DNA from: Betaproteobacteria bacterium
GTDB taxonomy: Bacteria > Pseudomonadota > Gammaproteobacteria > Burkholderiales > Rhodocyclaceae
DNA: 64,000 nucleotides
Assembly: GCA_012026885.1 (NCBI GenBank)
Contig: VEPL01000029.1
Location: 124,001-188,000 of the forward strand
Reading direction: 5' to 3'
Below the pieces are notes generated by a model. The model made no database searches. It was not told the origin of the DNA and was given only the letters and a program-made list of their open reading frames with translations. The position numbers and the translations under genes were made by a program. Positions within the stretch are counted from its first letter, which is position 1. The number at the start of each line of letters is the position of its first letter. Shown here one piece after another: positions 57,841 to 64,000 of the stretch.

Positions 57841-59481
57841 ATGCTGCAAAAACTCGATTCGTTCGCCGGAATCGCCGGCCCCGTCGTCGTCATCGTCCTC
57901 GACGGTTACGGCCTGCCGGCCAATGACGCCGGCAGCGCCATTGCGGCCGCGCGCAAGCCGAATCTCGACCGCCTTTTCGCGACTTGCCCCAATGTCCGCC
58001 TGCGAGCGCACGGTACGGCCGTCGGCATGCCATCGGATGACGACATGGGCAACTCGGAAGTCGGTCACAATGCCATCGGCGCCGGGCAGGTCTATGCGCA
58101 AGGGGCGGCGCTCGTCGCCGACGCCATCGCTGATGGCTCCATCTGGTCCGGCAGTGCCTGGCGCGAGATCGTGGCGGGCGCCCGGGCGGGCCGCGGGGTC
58201 ATCCATTTCGTCGGCCTGTTCTCCGACGGCAACGTGCACAGCCACATCGACCACCTCAAGGCGATGGTCGTGCGCGTCAGGGAAGAAGGCGTGCCGACCG
58301 TACGCATCCACGCCCTGCTCGACGGCCGCGACGTCCCGGAGACCAGCGCGCTCGACTATGTCGAGCCGTTCGAGGCTTTCCTGCGCGACATCTCGAGCGG
58401 CGGCTTCGACGCCCGCATCGCCTCGGGCGGCGGCCGCCAGCACATCACCATGGACCGCTACGACGCCAATTGGCCGATGGTCGAGAAGGGCTGGCGCACG
58501 CACGTCCTCGGCGAAGGGACGCAGTACGCGAACGCGACGGCTGCGGTCAACGGCCTGCGCGCTGCCAATCCGGGAACCATCGACCAGGACCTCCCCGAAT
58601 TCGTCGTCGCCGAGAACGGCCGGCCGGTCGGGACCATCGAGGATGGCGATGCGGTCGTCTTCTTCAATTTCCGTGGCGACCGCGCCATCGAGATCACGCG
58701 CGCCTTCGAGGAGGAGGATTTCGACCTGTTCGACCGCGTGCGGGCACCTAAGGTTACCTACGCCGGCATGCTGCAGTACGACGGCGACCTGCAATTGCCC
58801 AAGCGCTTCCTCGTGTCGCCGCCGGCCATCCGCGACACCTCGGCCGAGTGGTTCAGCAAGCTGGGCCTCGCCCAGTTCGCCTGCTCGGAAACCCAGAAGT
58901 TCGGACACGTCACTTACTTCTGGAACGGCAACCGGTCCGGCAAGTTCGCCAGCGAAACCTGGCAGGAAGTCCCGAGCGACGTCGTCCCCTTCGAGCAGCG
59001 GCCGTGGATGAAGGCCGCCGAGATTGCCGACGCCATGGTTGCGGCCGTCCGCTCCGGCAAGCACAAGGTATTGCGCTGCAATTTCGCCAATGGCGACATG
59101 GTCGGCCATACCGGCAACTTCCGCGCCGCGACGATGGCCGTCGAAGCGGTCGACCTCGCGCTCGGACGACTGCTGCAAGCCGTTGCCGCCGCCGGCGGGG
59201 TGGCGCTGATCACCGCCGACCACGGCAACGCCGACGAAATGTTCGAGCTGGACAAGAAAACCCGCGAGCCGGCGCGCAACCCCGACGGTTCGTTCAAGGC
59301 AAAAACCGCACACACGTTGAATCCGGTGCCGCTGATCCTCGTCGACCACGCCACCGGCGGCCGCCTCGGTTTGCGCCAGGATGCCAGCGCGGGACTGTCG
59401 AACATCGCCGCGACTGTCGCCGGCATTCTCGGCTATGCCGGCCACCCGCGCTGGGACGCCAGCCTGCTGGAAATCCGTTAG
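57841..59481 (+). CDS. gpmI: 2,3-bisphosphoglycerate-independent phosphoglycerate mutase
   Basis: VVVIVLDGYGLPAND...GMPSDDDMGNSEVGHNAIGAGQVYAQG...ADHGNADEMFE. Confidence 0.97.
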   Translation: MLQKLDSFAGIAGPVVVIVLDGYGLPANDAGSAIAAARKPNLDRLFATCPNVRLRAHGTAVGMPSDDDMGNSEVGHNAIGAGQVYAQGAALVADAIADGSIWSGSAWREIVAGARAGRGVIHFVGLFSDGNVHSHIDHLKAMVVRVREEGVPTVRIHALLDGRDVPETSALDYVEPFEAFLRDISSGGFDARIASGGGRQHITMDRYDANWPMVEKGWRTHVLGEGTQYANATAAVNGLRAANPGTIDQDLPEFVVAENGRPVGTIEDGDAVVFFNFRGDRAIEITRAFEEEDFDLFDRVRAPKVTYAGMLQYDGDLQLPKRFLVSPPAIRDTSAEWFSKLGLAQFACSETQKFGHVTYFWNGNRSGKFASETWQEVPSDVVPFEQRPWMKAAEIADAMVAAVRSGKHKVLRCNFANGDMVGHTGNFRAATMAVEAVDLALGRLLQAVAAAGGVALITADHGNADEMFELDKKTREPARNPDGSFKAKTAHTLNPVPLILVDHATGGRLGLRQDASAGLSNIAATVAGILGYAGHPRWDASLLEIR

Positions 59482-59496
59482 CCGCCGTCAGCGCCC

Positions 59497-60087
59497 TCAG
59501 GCAGGTGCGATGCCGGCTGCGGCGAGCGCCCGCAGGATCCCGTCCGCCATGACCCGGTAGCCGGCGGCATTGGGATGAATGGCGTCTGCGCACAACTCGG
59601 GACGCCCGAGCACTTCGGCAAAGACGTCTTCGACCAGCGGGATGTCGTTCGCCGCGGCGAGTTCGCGGTAAAGCGGCGCATCAGACGGACGCCGGGCGAC
59701 CACACCGAGCAGGGACAATTCCGGCACTGCGACGAGCACCGCTTGTGCCCCGGCAGCCCGGGCCTCGCCAATGATGGCCTGAAGCGACGCCTTCACCGTG
59801 GCAACCGCCTTTCGCTTCAGGAAGTCGTTGCCACCGAGCTCGATGATGACCAGCGCCGGACGATGGGCGGCGAGCAAAGGCCCGAGGCGCGCCACGGCGG
59901 CCTCGGCGGTATCGCCGGGGACGCCGGCGTTGACGACCTGCCAGCCGGTACGGGCGGCCAGCAGCGTGGGCCAGTCCTCGCCGGGGACGGCACCGGTACC
60001 GAAGGTCACGCTATCGCCAAAGGCGAGCACTGCAGCACCGGCAGGCACCGGCGCCCAGCGCCGCTTGCGGCCGCAGGCGGCGGCCAA
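59497..60087 (-). CDS. SGNH/GDSL esterase (TesA/arylesterase-like); 5' end uncertain
   Basis: VLAFGDSVTFGTGAVPGEDWPTLLAARTG...VIIELGGNDFLK...DAIHPNAAGYRVMADGI; only a TTG start is available. Confidence 0.85.
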   Translation of the reverse strand: MAAACGRKRRWAPVPAGAAVLAFGDSVTFGTGAVPGEDWPTLLAARTGWQVVNAGVPGDTAEAAVARLGPLLAAHRPALVIIELGGNDFLKRKAVATVKASLQAIIGEARAAGAQAVLVAVPELSLLGVVARRPSDAPLYRELAAANDIPLVEDVFAEVLGRPELCADAIHPNAAGYRVMADGILRALAAAGIAPA

Positions 60088-60161
60088 CGCGGCGCACAGG
60101 CCGGCAACCAGGATGCGGCGGCGGGCAGGAAAGGCGGGAATACCTGGTAACCGTGGCTGCG

Positions 60162-60380
60162 TCAGTCGAACAACCCCGGCTGCATCGGCGCGAGGTTCTC
60201 GCGCTTGACGGTGAACTGGACGGGGAGCCCCTTGCGGCCGATCGCCTCGACGAGCATGCGGCCGGCGGATGCTTCGGCCACGATGCGGACGTTGCGCCGT
60301 CCCGCCGCCGTGCGCCCGGCATAGGTCGCCATCGCCCCGACCGCCGGCACCCAGCGACTCTTAGCAACCCGCGTCACCAT
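60162..60380 (-). CDS. Hypothetical protein, 72 aa
   Basis: ORF MVTRVAKSRWVPAVGAMATYAGRTAAGRRNVRIVAEASAGRMLVEAIGRKGLPVQFTVKRENLAPMQPGLFD between esterase and next gene. Confidence 0.6.
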   Translation of the reverse strand: MVTRVAKSRWVPAVGAMATYAGRTAAGRRNVRIVAEASAGRMLVEAIGRKGLPVQFTVKRENLAPMQPGLFD

Positions 60381-60450
60381 CTCTTCCCTCCGTCAGCGGC
60401 AACGACGCAAGGCTAACCGCCGGCGGAGGCGGTGACAAGCGTGCCGAAGG

Positions 60451-60966
60451 TCAGTGATGAGCGGATGTGCGCCGCTTGAGGCCGGCGCCGTGGACGCCCC
60501 AGCTGTCATGAACGAACTCGGGATGGCCGAGCGCCGCCTGGTCGCCCTTGGCGATCATTGTGCAGGCCTCGGCGAAAGACACGCCCAGCAGCGGCGCGGC
60601 GGCCTCGGCGCGGATGATCAGGTTCATCTTGGCCAGCAGCATCAACTCGTTGGCAGCATCGATCGGAAACCCTTGGCGGCCGCCATCACGCGAGTCGAGG
60701 AGGACTTCATGCAACAGCGTGTTCAGTTCGCGCGTTCCCCACATGCGCGCGATCTTTTCGGCCAGATGCGGCATGGACTCGATGGCAGCTGGCTTCGACT
60801 CGAGCCGGACCGGCCCGCCTTCGGGCACGGGGGGTGCCGAAACGAAGTCATCATCGAGCGCATCGAAACGGATTTCCGGCAACGGCGTGCGCGTAGTCGC
60901 ACTATGCGCTTCGGCGTCCCGATGGGCGGAAAGAGTGTCAAAGGCAAAAACAGTCGCGGATTTCAT
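60451..60966 (-). CDS. Hypothetical protein, 171 aa
   Basis: Coherent non-repetitive ORF with own intergenic region; ends in TsAHH. Confidence 0.65.
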   Translation of the reverse strand: MKSATVFAFDTLSAHRDAEAHSATTRTPLPEIRFDALDDDFVSAPPVPEGGPVRLESKPAAIESMPHLAEKIARMWGTRELNTLLHEVLLDSRDGGRQGFPIDAANELMLLAKMNLIIRAEAAAPLLGVSFAEACTMIAKGDQAALGHPEFVHDSWGVHGAGLKRRTSAHH

Positions 60967-61082
60967 CGCGGCCCTCCCTAACGAAAGGACAAGATGTCAA
61001 TATCCAAGCATCAGCGATGCCAGCTCAAATTTCCTCACAAACCCTGAGGATTAGGAGGCCTCCAAAAAAGCTCTGGCCGACA

Positions 61083-61120
61083 ATTTCCCGCCAATGGGAA
61101 AATCTTCCCGAAATTTTCCC
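61083..61120. repeat. Cluster of TTTCCC/GGGAAA inverted half-sites
   Basis: TTTCCC-N6-GGGAAA followed by GGGAAAAT-N9-ATTTTCCC with perfect 8-bp arms. Confidence 0.6.
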
Positions 61121-61130
61121 CAGACTGAAA

Positions 61131-61157
61131 AAGAAAAAGGGCGCCGGAGCGCCCTTT
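61131..61157 (-). terminator. Rho-independent terminator of the HiPIP gene
   Basis: AAAGGGCGCCGGAGCGCCCTTT hairpin with T-run on the minus strand. Confidence 0.85.
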
Positions 61158-61179
61158 CGTGAAACCCGACAGGAATCGA

Positions 61180-61443
61180 TCAGCCCTTCTTGGCCCAGGC
61201 CACGCAGTAGCCCTTCGGGGAAACTTCGGTATCGCCCGGGAAGATCTTGCAGCCGCCGAGGTCGGTCGGGGACTTGCCCGGCACGAACTGGACGCAGGTG
61301 GCGCAGCTCTTGTCGCCTTCCGGGCTGTCCTTGTACTTCATGCTGGCGCGCATGGCGTCGTTCTTGGCGGCCATGGCGACGACCGGGATCATCGCGAGGG
61401 TCAGGCCACCGGCCTTCAGCATCTTGCGGCGTGAGGGATTCAT
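61180..61443 (-). CDS. High-potential iron-sulfur protein (HiPIP), Tat-like signal
   Basis: PSRRKMLKAGGL signal; CATCVQF...GGCKIFPGDTEVSPKGYCVAWAKKG cysteine pattern. Confidence 0.94.
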   Translation of the reverse strand: MNPSRRKMLKAGGLTLAMIPVVAMAAKNDAMRASMKYKDSPEGDKSCATCVQFVPGKSPTDLGGCKIFPGDTEVSPKGYCVAWAKKG

Positions 61444-61567
61444 GTGCTTTTAGCTCCTTGTTGATTGTGCCCCGTCGAGGGGGCCGGATTTCTTGCTTGT
61501 GGCCCGCCTTGCGGGGACCGCTAACCCACTGTCGCGCCCGAACCGTTTCCGGCCGGGCACAGCGCGT

Positions 61568-61595
61568 ATCATGCAATCATCACGCCAGAAGTCAA
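61568..61595 (-). promoter_or_regulatory. Candidate sigma-70 promoter of the HiPIP gene
   Basis: Minus strand TTGACT-N16-CATGAT, about 125 bp upstream of the start codon. Confidence 0.35.
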
Positions 61596-61605
61596 GCCTT
61601 GGCGC

Positions 61606-62841
61606 TCACTTGCCCGGGCGGATATGGGCCACGCCGCCGAAACTGCCGACCCACAGATCGCCCTCCTTTCCGGAGGTCAGGGCAAAGATGTTATTGGCAA
61701 ACAGTCCTTCAGCGGTCGTCAGCGGTTTGGCGAACTTGCCGTCCACCCAGCGCGTGAGTCCATTGTTGGTGCCAATCCAGAGCACACCCTTCTCATCCTT
61801 CTGCAGCATGAAGACGTGGTTACCTGGCAAACCCTCGGTTGTCGTGTAGCTGATCCACTTCTTGCCATCGAAACGTGATAGACCGCCGCCCCATGTGCCG
61901 GCCCAGACGGTGCCATCGCGGTCCACCTCGAGGGAGACCACGTAATTCGGGTTGTAAGCGACATTGACGTCGGTCAGACCCATCTCCTGTTTCTGCTTGG
62001 CATGGTGGGTGGACTGCTTGCCGGGGTCGTTCTTGAAGGCGATATCTGCCTTGACCCGATCATAGACGGCGCCCAGTCCCTTGGCATGATTCCAGTTTTC
62101 CCAGCGACCATTGACCCAGCGCGCCATGCCCCCTTCGGTCGCCAGCCAGATCTCGCCATTGCGGCCCTCCGCCAGGCCATAGATCCAGTCGTTGGGAATC
62201 CCGCCCTTGGTGTTCTCGACCGTATAGAGATCCCACTTGGAACGGTCATCGAGGGCACCCCCACGCACCCGGTTGACCCCAGACCATGTCGCGATCCAGA
62301 TATCACCGTTGGCGGCCGTGATCACGTCGTAGACGAACGCGTCACCCAGCCCCTGCGGAATGTTGTAGGTCTTCCACTTGCCGGTCTTCTCGTCGAGCAT
62401 CGACATGCCGCCGCCGTAGGTACCGACGGTAATCTGACCCTTGACCCGGCCGACGTAGAACATGCCGTTGGAAAGCAGGCCGTTGCGCGCATCGAAGAGC
62501 TTGAAGCTGTCGTCGCGCGTATCGTAGCGGACCAGTCCGCCCGAGGTACCGACCCAGAGGACCTTGCCGTCGAGGTACATCGACTTGACGTTCTTGTTGC
62601 CGACGCGGAAATGGGTGAACTTGGCATTGGGATCGACAGTCACCTTGCCTTCGCGCTCGACCGGCCCCTGCGGGATGGGCGGGTGCTGTGACGCACCGGG
62701 CACCGGTGGATGCGGCGTTGCCTGGGCGAGCAACTGCGCGCCGGCTTCTCCGGCCTGAACGAAAGCCGCGACGCCTAACGCCAGGGCGAAGGAAACGATG
62801 CCATGGCGGAAAACCCTGTTTTTGTCTTGCATGGAATTCAT
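61606..62841 (-). CDS. Secreted two-component-regulator-type beta-propeller protein (no kinase domain)
   Basis: Signal peptide; repeats such as VLWVGTSGGLVRYD, IWLATEGGMARW, VWAGTWGGGLSRFDGKKW, LWIGTNNGLTRW, LWVGSFGGVAHI. Confidence 0.88.
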   Translation of the reverse strand: MNSMQDKNRVFRHGIVSFALALGVAAFVQAGEAGAQLLAQATPHPPVPGASQHPPIPQGPVEREGKVTVDPNAKFTHFRVGNKNVKSMYLDGKVLWVGTSGGLVRYDTRDDSFKLFDARNGLLSNGMFYVGRVKGQITVGTYGGGMSMLDEKTGKWKTYNIPQGLGDAFVYDVITAANGDIWIATWSGVNRVRGGALDDRSKWDLYTVENTKGGIPNDWIYGLAEGRNGEIWLATEGGMARWVNGRWENWNHAKGLGAVYDRVKADIAFKNDPGKQSTHHAKQKQEMGLTDVNVAYNPNYVVSLEVDRDGTVWAGTWGGGLSRFDGKKWISYTTTEGLPGNHVFMLQKDEKGVLWIGTNNGLTRWVDGKFAKPLTTAEGLFANNIFALTSGKEGDLWVGSFGGVAHIRPGK

Positions 62842-62861
62842 CCTGATGATTCGACCAGCCG

Positions 62862-63944
62862 TTACTGCGGCGCGATGCGGACAACGCCGCGCCTGGTCCC
62901 GGCCCAGATATCGCCGCTGGGTGCCACTGCGAGCGCATAGACATTCGGCTCGAGCAGGCCTTCCGCCTGACCGATCGTCTTCCAGGTCTTGCCGTCGTAA
63001 CGGGAAACGCCGCGGTTGGTGCCGAACCAGAAGACCCCCTTGGCATCCTGGGCCATCGAATAGACGATGTTGCCGGCCAGGCCATCCTTGGTCGTCAGGT
63101 TCGTCCATTTCTTGCCGTCGTAGCGGCTGACACCGCCACCCCAGGTACCTGCCCAGATGCCGCCATCCGGCGCCGCAAGGATGGAGAACACGTAGTTCGG
63201 ATTATACGAGGCCATACCGTCAACCTGGATGTTGAGGTCATGGCGGGAACGCGTACCGAGGCCGGTATTGGTACTGGCCTGCAGTTGCTCGACATTCTCC
63301 GCACCAAGGCCGTCCTTGTGGGTCCATGAACGCCACTTCTTGCCGTCGTACATCGAGACGCCGCCTTCGGTACCGAACCAGACTCTCCCGTCCTTGTCCA
63401 CGCCCAGCCCGTACACCCACTCATTGATCAGTTCCTTGACGTAGGTCTTGAACTTGCCGGTCTTGACGTTGTAGTGATTGACGCCAGCCCAGGTGCCGAT
63501 CCACAGGTTGCCATCCCGGTCATTGGCAAAAGAGTAAATCCAGTAGTCGGCGAGGCCGTGCATCGGGAAAAAGGTCTTCCACTTGCCGTCCTTGTAGCGG
63601 GACGCGCCACCGGCGTTGGTGCCGAACCACTTGTAGCCTTGCGTATCGATGCCGATTGCGAAGACATATTCGTTGGCCAGCCCCTCGTTGCGGGTAAATG
63701 TATTGCGCGGCTTGCTCGATTTGAGGTCGATCTCCATTGCACCTACCGACGTCCCGACCCAGAGCGTCCCGGTATCCTTCTCGACGGTCAGGGCACGGAC
63801 ATAGGTGTTCTGGCCAACCTCGAAGGAATCGACAACCTTGGCGCCACCGACTGCCGGCAGCGAAGCATCAGCCGCCAGCGCGGCCAATGCAAAGGAAACG
63901 CCGAGGACGCCGGCAAGGCGCCGGCAAAGAATCGAAACAGTCAT
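62862..63944 (-). CDS. Secreted two-component-regulator-type beta-propeller protein (no kinase domain)
   Basis: Signal peptide; repeats LWVGTSVGAMEI, KWFGTNAGGASRY, LWIGTWAGVNHY, VWFGTEGGVSMYDGKKW, IWAGTWGGGVSRYDGKKW, FWFGTNRGVSRYDGKTW, IWAGTRRGVVRI. Confidence 0.88.
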   Translation of the reverse strand: MTVSILCRRLAGVLGVSFALAALAADASLPAVGGAKVVDSFEVGQNTYVRALTVEKDTGTLWVGTSVGAMEIDLKSSKPRNTFTRNEGLANEYVFAIGIDTQGYKWFGTNAGGASRYKDGKWKTFFPMHGLADYWIYSFANDRDGNLWIGTWAGVNHYNVKTGKFKTYVKELINEWVYGLGVDKDGRVWFGTEGGVSMYDGKKWRSWTHKDGLGAENVEQLQASTNTGLGTRSRHDLNIQVDGMASYNPNYVFSILAAPDGGIWAGTWGGGVSRYDGKKWTNLTTKDGLAGNIVYSMAQDAKGVFWFGTNRGVSRYDGKTWKTIGQAEGLLEPNVYALAVAPSGDIWAGTRRGVVRIAPQ

Positions 63945-64000
63945 CGCAGCATTCTCACGTAACTCAAAATATCCAGAATATCATTGTCCTTCAGGACGCC
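63941..64000 (-). CDS. 3' end of a probable c-type cytochrome gene, cut by the window edge
   Basis: Minus-strand frame reads GVLKDNDILDILSYVRMLR-stop; stop TGA overlaps the next ATG (ATGA). Confidence 0.5.
   Translation of the reverse strand, partial: GVLKDNDILDILSYVRMLR

Noticed and set aside
57709-59445. 578-aa minus-strand ORF opposite gpmI
   Set aside because: Shadow ORF; gpmI is unambiguous.
61568-61595. Strong HiPIP promoter
   Set aside because: TTGACT is good but the -10 matches only 4/6 with 16-bp spacing; retained as a weak candidate only, not as a finding.

Overview
The window is a high-GC, densely coded chromosomal segment. Gene content and order look betaproteobacterial (Rhodocyclales-like is my inference, not shown). 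Most of it is core metabolism: heme biosynthesis (hemF, hemCDXY), an AlgZ/AlgR-type two-component system with argH, a Ser/Thr kinase carrying a cyclic-nucleotide-binding domain, a CoA-transferase/GntP permease unit with a sigma-54 activator, tRNA-Ala(CGC), tRNA-Phe(GAA), a purE/purK/folD/tsaC cluster, indolepyruvate ferredoxin oxidoreductase, norEF-like genes, the pyruvate dehydrogenase operon, ppk2, an OmpR-type two-component system with actP/DUF485, groESL, a ribB-ribH-nusB-thiL-pgpA cluster, a fadH/TetR operon, gpmI, and at the right edge an operon of secreted beta-propeller proteins with a HiPIP and the 3' end of a probable cytochrome c gene. No CRISPR array, transposase, integrase, prophage or rRNA was recognised. 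The observations I rate highest are: (1) an 11-bp-period CTTACA direct repeat found upstream of both the OmpR-type regulator and the actP operon; (2) a near-consensus -24/-12 sigma-54 promoter beside a sigma-54 activator gene; (3) the cytochrome/propeller/propeller/HiPIP locus; (4) a TetR-type palindrome in front of fadH-tetR; (5) a decayed second copy of a TPMT-family C-terminus; (6) an apparent insertion splitting argH-algZR from hemCDXY. All calls come from reading the sequence and supplied translations; no database search was run.
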